From the NCBI GenBank assembly GCA_017456805.1, contig JAFTIQ010000035.1, positions 1-47,533 of the forward strand: a stretch of DNA of 47,533 nt, given 5' to 3'. Below, piece by piece: positions 30,838-38,679 of the stretch; the stretch's first letter is position 1, and the number at the start of each line of letters is the position of its first letter. Source of the stretch: Lentisphaeria bacterium. Lineage in GTDB: Bacteria; Verrucomicrobiota; Lentisphaeria; Victivallales; UBA1829. Position numbers and translations under genes: made by a program. The notes below the pieces were generated by a model. That model worked only from the letters and a program-made list of their open reading frames with translations. It did no database searches and was not told the origin of the DNA.

Positions 30838-32355
30838 TTAGTCAAGGAAAAGCTCTCTGGAGGCAAATTTGGGATCACAGGTGAGATTGATTCCCAGCCG
30901 GCGCAGCCCTGCTTCATCACCTCTGGACGGCAAATGAGAGGTATGCATTTCACATCCGCTCAGATTTTTCAGCTGATCCAAAGATTTTTTTGCAGCTTTG
31001 CTCTGTGTTGCACTGACACTTAACGCGATCAGCATTTCATCCAGATCCAGGCTCGGATGATTGCTCCGGAGAATATTCTTTTTCAATTTGGAAACGGAAT
31101 CAACCACTTCCGGTGAGATCAGATACTCTTTATCATCGATTCCAGCCATCATCTTGATAGCGTTGATAATGCAGCTTGCGGAGGCGTGAAGCAGCGGAGA
31201 ATTTTTTCCGGTGGCGATTCTGCCGTCGGGCAGTTCCAGGGCTGCACCGCAATAGAATCCGTTATTGCCTTTTCCTTTTTTATGAGTAGCCTGTTCTGCG
31301 GCTTCCCGGGCAAGCGGAACCAGTTTCCGGTCTTCTTCCTTCAACCGCAGATTTTCAAACAGGATCCTGATCCGGTCAATGGTTGCCTCATCGGTTCCGC
31401 CGAGCATATACTCACAACGGTAACGGAAATAACGGCGGATCACCTCCTGCCTTGCGGCTTCCTGAACAACGGCATCGTCCACAATGGCAAATCCGACCTT
31501 GTTAACCCCCATATCTGTCGGGGATTTATAAACCTGATTTTCGCCCATGATCCGTTCACAGATCCGGCGGACCACCGGAAAAATCGCCACATCGCGGTTG
31601 TAGTTGATTGCGACTTCTCCATAGGCTTCCATGTGGAAGGGGTCTACCATATTCACATCGCCCAAGTCTGCTGTTGCTGCTTCGTAAGCGATATTGACGG
31701 GATGATTCTGGGCAAGGTTCCACACCGGGAACGTTTCGAACTTTGCATACCCGGCTGCCACGCCGCGTTTATGCTCATGATAAACCTGAGAGAGACAGGT
31801 TGCCATTTTGCCGCTGCCGGGGCCGGGGCCGGTCATAACAATGATCGGGCGGGTGCTTTCGATATATTCATTGCTTCCGTATCCTTCATCGCTGGCGATA
31901 CGATCCACATCGGCGGGATATCCCTTGATCCCTTTGTGACGGTACACTTTGATCCCGCGGCGTTCCAGTTTATGGATGAAGTTATTGACTGCCGGATGAT
32001 CTTCGTAACGGGTAACGACCACGGAATTGAACTGGATCCCTCTGGAACGCAGTCCGTCAATGATCCGCATGGTATCTTCATCATAAGCGATTCCGAAATC
32101 TGCCCGGATCTTTTTCCGTTCGATATCACCGGAATAAACGCAAATTACCACTTCGATCTGATCTTTCAATTTCTGAAGCAGCTGCATTTTCACGTTGGGA
32201 TCATATCCCGGCAGAACCCTTGCGGCATGCATATCGAAAGAAAGTTTTCCTCCGAATTCAAGATACAATCTGTTATCAAACTTTTTTGCGCGTTCAATAA
32301 TCTCTTTGGACTGCAATTCCAAGTAAAGATCATTATCAAAACCGATGGCTGACAT
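30838..32355 (-). CDS. DUF1846-family protein
   Basis: This 505-residue cytoplasmic protein starts at the ATG at 32355, with CAGGA 9 bases upstream. It matches the DUF1846 family, which is conserved in Gram-positive and some other bacteria and whose function is not established. The N-terminus has SAIGFDNDLYLELQSKEIIERA. A glycine loop MTGPGPGSGKMATCLSQVYH (about 197) looks like a nucleotide-binding loop. Further family-like stretches are DLGDVNMVDPFHMEAYGE and SPTDMGVNKVGFAIVDD, and the C-terminal region contains ILRSNHPSLDLDEMLIALS. It lies with a LolA-like lipoprotein; a link is possible but unproven. Confidence 0.82.
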   Translation of the reverse strand: MSAIGFDNDLYLELQSKEIIERAKKFDNRLYLEFGGKLSFDMHAARVLPGYDPNVKMQLLQKLKDQIEVVICVYSGDIERKKIRADFGIAYDEDTMRIIDGLRSRGIQFNSVVVTRYEDHPAVNNFIHKLERRGIKVYRHKGIKGYPADVDRIASDEGYGSNEYIESTRPIIVMTGPGPGSGKMATCLSQVYHEHKRGVAAGYAKFETFPVWNLAQNHPVNIAYEAATADLGDVNMVDPFHMEAYGEVAINYNRDVAIFPVVRRICERIMGENQVYKSPTDMGVNKVGFAIVDDAVVQEAARQEVIRRYFRYRCEYMLGGTDEATIDRIRILFENLRLKEEDRKLVPLAREAAEQATHKKGKGNNGFYCGAALELPDGRIATGKNSPLLHASASCIINAIKMMAGIDDKEYLISPEVVDSVSKLKKNILRSNHPSLDLDEMLIALSVSATQSKAAKKSLDQLKNLSGCEMHTSHLPSRGDEAGLRRLGINLTCDPKFASRELFLD

Positions 32356-32402
32356 AATAAAAAATCCTGATGTTGGAAGTTGGTGATTTATTAACACCGG
32401 AA

Positions 32403-32431
32403 AATATACAGCTTTTTCTTTGGAAAGTCAA
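32403..32431 (-). promoter_or_regulatory. Promoter of the DUF1846-lipoprotein operon
   Basis: On the minus strand TTGACT (32431-32426) and TATATT (32408-32403) are 17 bases apart, about 48 bases before the gene start. Confidence 0.7.
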
Positions 32432-32489
32432 GCCGTAAAATGCGGAAAATAAAAAGGTTCTTATAATATTTTTCTTCCGGAAAACATGA

Positions 32490-32520
32490 CAAAAAAAAAT
32501 CACAGGCATGAACCTGTGAT
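32490..32520 (-). terminator. Terminator of tRNA-Gly
   Basis: On the minus strand ATCACAGG (32520-32513) pairs with CCTGTGAT (32506-32499), followed by T residues to 32490. It lies 13 bases after the tRNA 3' end. Confidence 0.88.
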
Positions 32521-32532
32521 TGAAATTCAAAA

Positions 32533-32607
32533 TGGAGCGGGTGATGGGACTCGAACCCACGACCATCTCGTTGGCAACGAGATGCTCTACCACTGAGCTA
32601 CGCCCGC
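32533..32607 (-). tRNA. tRNA-Gly(GCC)
   Basis: The 75-base cloverleaf on the minus strand has GCGGGCG as 5' acceptor, D-arm GCTCAGTGGTAGAGC, anticodon arm with loop TTGCCAA (anticodon GCC), and T-arm with TTCGAGT. Discriminator U73 and an encoded CCA follow. The 6:67 acceptor pair is C-A and does not pair; all others do. Confidence 0.95.
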
Positions 32608-32623
32608 TTGGTTGTATGAGGTT

Positions 32624-32651
32624 AATATACACCATATCTGAAAAAAGTCAA
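32624..32651 (-). promoter_or_regulatory. Promoter of tRNA-Gly
   Basis: On the minus strand TTGACT (32651-32646) and TATATT (32629-32624) are 16 bases apart. The -35 box touches an 8-base inverted repeat (AAGCGGAT at 32650-32657 and ATCCGCTT at 32685-32692). Confidence 0.7.
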
Positions 32652-32706
32652 GCGGATTTTTAAAGTTTTTTTTATTTTTTCTGTATCCGCTTCCAAAACT
32701 CTTTGA

Positions 32707-33888
32707 TCAGCAGACAATTCCGCCCAAACCTTTCAAATAATATCCTTCGGGATATGCTGCAGAAACCGGGTGATCCGGGCCCTGAGACAGCCAATGTGTG
32801 ATCCGGAAATCAATTCCGGCATCGGCAGCAGCGGAATCCACCACTTTCCGGAACAGATCATCTGTCATTGCACCGGAACAGGAAAAGGTAAACAGTTTCC
32901 CGCCGGGATTGAGCAATTTCATCGCAAGAAGGTTGATATCCTTATATCCGCGGGCAGCTTTCATCGCCTGAGCTTCCGTTTCTGCAAATTTCGGAGGATC
33001 CAGAATGATCATATCAAACCGTTTCCGGGAATCCCGGCAGCGGCGCAGATATTGAAACACATCCGCTTCCAGAACCTCAAACTGTTCCCGGGAAAATCCG
33101 TTTTCAGCTGCATTCCGTTCCGCAAGTTTCAATGCCGGTCCGGAATAATCCACATTCAAAACATGCTTCGCTCCGCCATTTACAGCAGCCAATCCGAACC
33201 CGCCGGTATAGCAGAAACAGTTCAGGACTTCCCCCACTCCCGCTGAGTGTTCCATCACAGTTTTCCGGTTCAAACGCTGATCCAGATAAAATCCGGTCTT
33301 ATGTCCGGTTTTCGGATAGGCAATGTAACGGATCCCGTTTTCCGAAAAAGAGATCTCTTCCGGAACTGGAACTCCGGCAAGCTGTCCGATCACAGGATCC
33401 AATCCCTCCCGGACACGGGAATCCACATCAGACCGCTCATAGATCCCCTCCGCATATTCCAGCAGAAGCTCCGTAATCACTTCTTTATGAAATTCTGTCC
33501 CCGCACAGGAAAACTGGCAGACAGCATACTTTCCGTAGATATCCACAATCAAACCGGGGATCCCGTCAGATTCTGCACAAACCAAACGGTATGCCTCCGG
33601 CAGGCTTCCGCCGAACACCTGCTTCCGCAAAGCATACGCTTTTTTCAGCTGTTCTGCAAAAAAATCTTTTCCGATCTCCCGTTCCTGAAAGCTCCACATG
33701 CGTACAGAAAGACGGGAGGCTGGAGAATATGCCCCCATTCCAAGACAATTTCCTTTGGAATCCATCACCCGGACCGTACTGCCCGGAATGATTTCTTCCT
33801 CAACTGGACGGAATGCCCTGGAGAAGATCCAGGGGTGACGGCGCAGCAGAGAACGTTCTCTGCCCGGTTTCAAAATCAGGTCATTCAT
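32707..33888 (-). CDS. RlmI-like 23S rRNA cytosine-5 methyltransferase
   Basis: RlmI methylates a cytosine of 23S rRNA (C1962 in E. coli). The 393 residues fit its length. An N-terminal PUA domain (LKPGRERSLLRRHPWIFSRA, GSTVRVMDSKGNCLGMG) is followed by a linker domain (YPKTGHKTGFYLDQRLNRK) and a Rossmann methyltransferase with the SAM loop LNCFCYTGGFGLAAV and the catalytic-side motif ILDPPKF. Its start overlaps the exonuclease stop as TGATG. It is the last gene of the tyrS operon. It could also be a close relative with another target base. Confidence 0.88.
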   Translation of the reverse strand: MNDLILKPGRERSLLRRHPWIFSRAFRPVEEEIIPGSTVRVMDSKGNCLGMGAYSPASRLSVRMWSFQEREIGKDFFAEQLKKAYALRKQVFGGSLPEAYRLVCAESDGIPGLIVDIYGKYAVCQFSCAGTEFHKEVITELLLEYAEGIYERSDVDSRVREGLDPVIGQLAGVPVPEEISFSENGIRYIAYPKTGHKTGFYLDQRLNRKTVMEHSAGVGEVLNCFCYTGGFGLAAVNGGAKHVLNVDYSGPALKLAERNAAENGFSREQFEVLEADVFQYLRRCRDSRKRFDMIILDPPKFAETEAQAMKAARGYKDINLLAMKLLNPGGKLFTFSCSGAMTDDLFRKVVDSAAADAGIDFRITHWLSQGPDHPVSAAYPEGYYLKGLGGIVC

Positions 33889-34889
33889 CAGAATAAACTC
33901 AACTGTTCGTAATCGTTTTCCGGTTCCGGATCTTTCGGTTTTTCTTCTTTGACCGGAGCTGACGGCGGAAGAGAAAACAGATCGAATTCTTCCGCAGCTT
34001 CCGGGGGCTCACACTCTGCAAGGGCTTCTGCGGGAAGCTCTTTTAAAATGCTTTTGAGACTGTACCGCTTACAGAGTTCTGCTATTTTTGTCCAGTCCGG
34101 AGTCCGTTTCCGGAACATGGATTCTTCCCAGACGATCCCTTCCGGCGGGGTTTTATCCAGGCGTACGAGTTCCACATTTTTGAAAAAGATTTCTTTGGAA
34201 TCTGCCAGTTTCTGCCGCAATTTTTCTTTCGGGATCTTATCCAGCGAAGCAAAAAGATTTTCTGCCGTATCGAATTCCGTCAGAAGCTGAGCCGCCGTTT
34301 TAGGCCCTACGCCATCCACGCCGGGAATATTATCTGCGCTGTCCCCAAGCAGGGCAAGATAGGGGATGATCTGATCCGGTCTGACCCCGAACCGTTCCAT
34401 CACTTCTGCGGCATCCCGTTTCCGGAACCCTCCGGTGAAGCCGGGAACCATCATTGTAACGCGGTCATCAATGACCTGCGCGATATCTTTATCGGCAGAG
34501 AAAATTGAGATATTATGCCGGGGTAAGCCTTCTGCAATAGAAGCAAGAAGATCATCCGCCTCATACCCTTCCGATTCAATGAGGTTCCATCCGAAAAGAG
34601 AAATCATCTCCCGGATGATGGGGATCTGAATACGCAAGGATTCCGGCATGGGCGGACGGTTTGCCTTATATTCCGGCAGAATTGCCATCCGGCGGGGCGG
34701 TTTGCCTTTATCAAAAACAAATGCACCCAGTTCCGTGGGAAATTCATTTTCCAATTTCAACAGGAACCGGGCAAGAGCAAAAACCGCATTGATGGGGGTT
34801 CCGTCTGCAGATGTCAAATCGCGAACCGCATGAAAGGAACGGTAGATCTGGGCGTAAGAATCGATCAGCAGAACGGAATCACTCATCAT
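33888..34889 (-). CDS. Standalone 5'-3' exonuclease (PolA-N/FEN-like) with clamp motif
   Basis: This 333-residue protein is the 5'-3' exonuclease part of DNA polymerase I as a separate gene. The acidic metal-site motifs are present (LLIDSYAQIYRSF, VFDKGKPPRR, GYEADDLLASIAE, SADKDIAQV, GDSADNIPGVDGVGPKTA). It should remove RNA primers and cut flaps. After a Pro/Glu-rich linker (about 285-325) it ends in QLSLF, a canonical beta-clamp-binding motif. The ATG at 34889 or 34886 may be used. It lies between gpmI and the rlmI-like gene, with only 6 bases from gpmI. Confidence 0.88.
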   Translation of the reverse strand: MMSDSVLLIDSYAQIYRSFHAVRDLTSADGTPINAVFALARFLLKLENEFPTELGAFVFDKGKPPRRMAILPEYKANRPPMPESLRIQIPIIREMISLFGWNLIESEGYEADDLLASIAEGLPRHNISIFSADKDIAQVIDDRVTMMVPGFTGGFRKRDAAEVMERFGVRPDQIIPYLALLGDSADNIPGVDGVGPKTAAQLLTEFDTAENLFASLDKIPKEKLRQKLADSKEIFFKNVELVRLDKTPPEGIVWEESMFRKRTPDWTKIAELCKRYSLKSILKELPAEALAECEPPEAAEEFDLFSLPPSAPVKEEKPKDPEPENDYEQLSLF

Positions 34890-34895
34890 GAACCG

Positions 34896-36542
34896 TCACT
34901 TCCACTCGATCACGGAAGGATCGTAGTCTGCAGGAGCTTCAAAGCCAAGCAGTTCTGCGCAGGTTGCCGCAACAGAGCTGATCCCGAGTCCGGAACGGAG
35001 TTCTGCTTTATATTCGCCCTTGTTTTCGGGGTCATAAATGAAGCAGGGAACAGGGTTCAGAGAATGGCTGGTCTTGCGTGCTGCTTCACCGGTCTTCTTA
35101 TCGATCTTGACAGATCCGTCTTTTGCGTGTTCATACATATCATCGGCGTTTCCGTGGTCAGCAGTCGCAACCATGATCCCGCCGGCTTTTTCCACTGCTG
35201 CGGCAAGTCTCTGCAAACAGAGATCAAGAGCGCCCATGGAGATTTGAACAGCCTGATAGTTTCCGGTGTGTCCGACCATATCGCCGTTGGGGTAGTTCAA
35301 ACGGATGAACTGATATTTTCCGCTTTCGATTGCAGCGATCACGGTATCGGTGATTTCTGCGCACTGCATCCAGGGACGCTGTTCGAAGGGGATCACATCG
35401 GAGGGAACTTCCTGATAGGTTTCCAGAGCTTCGTTGAACTTGCCGGAACGGTTTCCATTGAAGAAGTAGGTCACATGACCATATTTCTGCGTTTCGCTGA
35501 TGGCAAACTGGTTCACGCCGGAGTTGCAGAGATATTCAGAAAGGGTTTCGGTGATTTCAGGAGGATTCACAAGATAGTGATTGGGGATGTGAAGGTCTCC
35601 ATCATATTCCATCATACCGGCATAGTAAACGGAAGGCATGGGTTCCCGTTTGAAGGGGGTGAATTCTTTGGAATCAAATGCTTCACTGATTTCCAGAGCA
35701 CGGTCGCCGCGGAAGTTGAAGTAAACAACGGCATCGCCGTCTTTGATGGCTCCGACAGGGGTCTTTCCATCATCGGAAATGACAAACGGCGGGAGATCCT
35801 GGTCGATCGCCTTGGTTTCTGCACGGAGGGTTTCCACAGCTTCATGAGCATTGGCAAACATTCTGCCTTCGCCTGCGACATGAGTCTTCCATCCTTTTTC
35901 CACCATGCCCCAGTTTGCACCGTAACGGTCCATGGTCACGACCATACGTCCGCCGCCGGAAGCGATCCGGTAATCCATTCCTTTTGCATTGATTCCTGCA
36001 AGATATTCTTCAAAGGGATCGATATAGAGCAGTGCGGAGGTTTCGGGAACATCGCGGCCGTCCAGAAGAATGTGGATACGGACGGTTTTGATTTCCTGAC
36101 GGACACATTCATCCAACATGCCCTTGAGGTGGTCGATATGACTGTGAACATTGCCATCGGAGAAGAGTCCGAGGAAATGAACGGTACCGGTTTTTCCGGT
36201 TTCCATGACTTTTTTCCAGACTTCGCCCTGGAACATTTTTCCGGAGGAGATTGCAGCGGAAACAAGTTTTGCGCCCTGAGCGAACACTCTTCCGGCACCC
36301 ATGGCGTTATGACCGACTTCACTGTTGCCCATATCGGCATCGCTGGGGAGACCGACAGCTGTTCCATGAGCTTTCAGCTGTGTGCAGGGGCAGGTTTCCA
36401 TGAGTTTGTGAAGGAACGGTGTGGGAGAATCCAGAACGGCATCCCCTTCGGTATATTTTCCGATTCCGACTCCATCCATGATCGTGAGAACAACAGGACC
36501 GCGTCTGCCCTGAAATTTCGGATTGCGTTTCAATGCTTCCAT
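34896..36542 (-). CDS. gpmI: Cofactor-independent phosphoglycerate mutase
   Basis: This 548-residue enzyme interconverts 3- and 2-phosphoglycerate in glycolysis using two Mn(II) ions and a phosphoserine intermediate. The catalytic Ser74 lies in MGNSEVGHNAMGAGR. Metal-site motifs include TIMDGVGIG (Asp23), DGRDVPETSA, NFRGDRA and TADHGNADDMYE near the C-terminus. The length is slightly above the usual 510. AAGGA lies before the ATG, 17 bases after the tyrS stop. Confidence 0.95.
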   Translation of the reverse strand: MEALKRNPKFQGRRGPVVLTIMDGVGIGKYTEGDAVLDSPTPFLHKLMETCPCTQLKAHGTAVGLPSDADMGNSEVGHNAMGAGRVFAQGAKLVSAAISSGKMFQGEVWKKVMETGKTGTVHFLGLFSDGNVHSHIDHLKGMLDECVRQEIKTVRIHILLDGRDVPETSALLYIDPFEEYLAGINAKGMDYRIASGGGRMVVTMDRYGANWGMVEKGWKTHVAGEGRMFANAHEAVETLRAETKAIDQDLPPFVISDDGKTPVGAIKDGDAVVYFNFRGDRALEISEAFDSKEFTPFKREPMPSVYYAGMMEYDGDLHIPNHYLVNPPEITETLSEYLCNSGVNQFAISETQKYGHVTYFFNGNRSGKFNEALETYQEVPSDVIPFEQRPWMQCAEITDTVIAAIESGKYQFIRLNYPNGDMVGHTGNYQAVQISMGALDLCLQRLAAAVEKAGGIMVATADHGNADDMYEHAKDGSVKIDKKTGEAARKTSHSLNPVPCFIYDPENKGEYKAELRSGLGISSVAATCAELLGFEAPADYDPSVIEWK

Positions 36543-36559
36543 TGTCAGTTTTCCTTATT

Positions 36560-37825
36560 TTATTTGAATACAACTCGTTTCAGATTTTTCTTTCCGGCTT
36601 TGAGAACGACAGCACCGTCTTTGAGGTCTTCTGCTGTGACGACCTTATTCATATCGGTGACTTTTTCGTCGTTGAGAGATGCACCGCCGCCCTGGATGAG
36701 ACGTCTTGCATCGCCATTGGATTTGCAGAGTCCTGCATCTGCGAACAGTTTGACGATCCAGATTCCCTCTGCGGGAAGTTCCAGTTCCACGGTGGGAAGA
36801 TCTGCGGAAAGCCCGGAAGAGGCAGCTTCTTTGATCCGGCTGGTGGTGGGGATCGTGCAATCCTTATCCGCAAATCCGAACTTGGTTCCGGCAGAAAGGA
36901 ATGCCTTGATCGCTTCTTCATGACCATGAGCAAGCGCAGTTGCTTCGTATGCAAGAACTTCTTTGGCGCGGTTGATGTTTGCTGCACAGATCGCCGCAAT
37001 TTCATCCATGGGAAGTCCGGTGAAATATCCCATCAGACGCTGCACATCGGCATCGTTGGTATTTCTCCAGAACTGATAGTAATCAAAAACAGAGGTACGG
37101 TTCTTATCGAGCCAGACAGCTCCGCCCGCGCTCTTGCCGAATTTTTCGCCGGTTGCACTGTTGATGAGCAGCGGCATGGTGATCCCGTGAACTTCCGCCT
37201 GATTCATTTTGCGTGCAAGTTCCACACCGGCAACAATGTTGCCCCACTGATCCTGACCGCCCATTTCCAGCACACAGCCGTATTTCTTGTTCAGAACCAC
37301 AAAGTCGTAGGACTGGAGAAGCATATAACTGAATTCCAGGAAGGAGATCCCGGTTTCCATTCTCATCTTCACAGATTCTGCTGCCAGCATTCTGTTGACA
37401 CTGAACTTGGATCCGACATCACGGAGGAAGTCAAGATAAAGCATATCCCCAAGCCAGTTATAATTGTTTTCCATGATCACATTATCTTCAGGCAGGAACC
37501 GTTTGAGCTGTTCCGCAATGCACTGAACATTATATGCAACCTGTTCTTTGGTAATGATAGGTCTTGCTTCCCGTTTTCCGGAGGGATCCCCGATCAGACC
37601 GGTCGCGCCGCCAACCAATGCAATGGGACGGTGTCCGGCTTTCTGCAAACGCCGCATCGCCATGACAGGCAGAAGATGTCCGACATGCAAGCTGGAACCG
37701 GTGGGGTCAAATCCGACATAATAGGTGACGGGGCCTGCAGCAAGAGCTTTTTTCAACGCATCCTCATCCGTGGATTGGTAAACGAATCCGCGGGCCTTCA
37801 GATCCTCAAAAGGACAGTTTGACAT
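36560..37825 (-). CDS. tyrS: Tyrosyl-tRNA synthetase
   Basis: TyrRS charges tRNA-Tyr. The 421-residue protein has the class I HIGH motif as HVGH (47-50) after the tyrosine pocket FDPTG, the tyrosine-binding part YMLLQSYDF, GGQDQWGN, and a KMSKS-type loop as KFGKS. The C-terminal S4-like RNA-binding domain is clear (KSNGDARRLIQGGGASLNDEKV). AAAGGTGA lies before the ATG. It is first in the tyrS-gpmI-exonuclease-rlmI-like operon. Confidence 0.96.
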   Translation of the reverse strand: MSNCPFEDLKARGFVYQSTDEDALKKALAAGPVTYYVGFDPTGSSLHVGHLLPVMAMRRLQKAGHRPIALVGGATGLIGDPSGKREARPIITKEQVAYNVQCIAEQLKRFLPEDNVIMENNYNWLGDMLYLDFLRDVGSKFSVNRMLAAESVKMRMETGISFLEFSYMLLQSYDFVVLNKKYGCVLEMGGQDQWGNIVAGVELARKMNQAEVHGITMPLLINSATGEKFGKSAGGAVWLDKNRTSVFDYYQFWRNTNDADVQRLMGYFTGLPMDEIAAICAANINRAKEVLAYEATALAHGHEEAIKAFLSAGTKFGFADKDCTIPTTSRIKEAASSGLSADLPTVELELPAEGIWIVKLFADAGLCKSNGDARRLIQGGGASLNDEKVTDMNKVVTAEDLKDGAVVLKAGKKNLKRVVFK

Positions 37826-37865
37826 TTTTTTTCACCTTTATGTTAAAGTTTTTGGTTATTCAGGT

Positions 37866-37894
37866 AATATACACCCGTATCGTATGAAAATCAA
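37866..37894 (-). promoter_or_regulatory. Promoter of the tyrS operon
   Basis: On the minus strand TTGATT (37894-37889) and TATATT (37871-37866) are 17 bases apart, about 40 bases before tyrS. Confidence 0.7.
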
Positions 37895-37955
37895 CGAAAA
37901 AACGGAAAAAAGTTTTCCCACCTTTGAATTTGACAATTATTTTTATAAAAAGGGG

Positions 37956-37983
37956 TTGCACTGACGGAAATCCCTGCTATATT
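37956..37983 (+). promoter_or_regulatory. Promoter of yccF
   Basis: TTGCAC (37956-37961) and TATATT (37978-37983) are 16 bases apart, 49 bases before yccF and divergent from the tyrS promoter. Confidence 0.6.
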
Positions 37984-38032
37984 TCATCTATTGTCTGTTT
38001 GTCATTAACCAATTCAATGTCAGGAGAAAACA

Positions 38033-38488
38033 ATGGCTGTTCTGGGAAATATTTTATGGTTTATTTTCGGCGGAGGAATCCTTCTGGGAACTCTCTGGGT
38101 TTTAACAGGAGCGCTGTGGTGTATTACCATTATCGGGATCCCCATCGGGGTCGCATGTTTCAGAATCGCGGCATTTTCTTATTTTCCATTCGGGAAGCAG
38201 CTTGTTCCGGCAGAAATGGTGGGAGAAAAAGCTGTATTCGGATCCGGATTCATGAACGTGATCTGGTGTATTTTCTGCGGGTTCTGGCTTGCGCTGTTTC
38301 ACATCAGCGTGGGAGTGACGGAGTGTCTCGGGATCATCACGATTCCCTTCGGGCTTGCCAATTTCAAAATCGCTGTGGCATGTTTTGCTCCGCTGGGCAA
38401 ACGGATCGTTTCTTCGGAAGATCTGATGAACCGCTGCAGATATCCCCAGCCGATGCCCTGCAATCCTCCCCCGCCCCGACAGTATTAA
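38033..38488 (+). CDS. yccF: YccF-family inner-membrane protein
   Basis: This 151-residue protein has the twin YccF (DUF307) motifs. Each half has a hydrophobic helix pair with TIIGIPIGVACFRIA and GIITIPFGLANFKIA, and the FPFGK and APLGK loops. The N-terminus NILWFIFGGGILLGTLWVL is typical. YccF proteins are small membrane proteins of unknown function. AGGAG lies before the ATG. A proline-rich tail (CNPPPPRQY) follows. Confidence 0.88.
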   Translation: MAVLGNILWFIFGGGILLGTLWVLTGALWCITIIGIPIGVACFRIAAFSYFPFGKQLVPAEMVGEKAVFGSGFMNVIWCIFCGFWLALFHISVGVTECLGIITIPFGLANFKIAVACFAPLGKRIVSSEDLMNRCRYPQPMPCNPPPPRQY

Positions 38489-38512
38489 AGCTCTACCCAA
38501 TTCTGCTGGAGT

Positions 38513-38555
38513 CCCCAATAAATTGGACTTATCTGGGCTCTTTTTCTGTTAAATC
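38513..38555 (+). terminator. Possible weak terminator after yccF
   Basis: CCAAT (38514-38518) can pair with ATTGG (38521-38525), with AGT/ACT flanking and a 2-base bulge, but the T run comes 14 bases later. Weak support. Confidence 0.25.
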
Positions 38556-38610
38556 ACCAAAAAAAACAGCACAATCTGAGAAAAAACAGTGTTTCTTCTC
38601 GGAGAAAAAT

Positions 38611-38639
38611 TTGTAATCTGAAAAAAATACCGTTATATT
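38611..38639 (+). promoter_or_regulatory. Promoter of the speA operon
   Basis: TTGTAA (38611-38616) and TATATT (38634-38639) are 17 bases apart, about 40 bases before speA. The -10 is followed by ACC, as in the tyrS and tRNA-Ser promoters. Confidence 0.65.
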
Positions 38640-38679
38640 ACCCGTGCTGAAATTTTACGATTAGAAAGGACCCCATACT

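Noticed and set aside
32650..32692. Inverted repeat AAGCGGAT/ATCCGCTT as the terminator of the rlmI-like gene
   Set aside because: The loop is 27 bases and the arm overlaps the tRNA-Gly -35 box; termination is doubtful, so it was mentioned only with the promoter.
34830..36923. A 697-codon plus-strand frame over gpmI
   Set aside because: It is antisense to phosphoglycerate mutase and has no recognisable motifs or ribosome site.
37940..37957. Shared TTTATAAAAAGGGGTT before yccF and before tRNA-Ser (47296-47309) as a regulatory site
   Set aside because: Only two copies, both in AT-rich promoter DNA, and placed differently relative to the promoter boxes.
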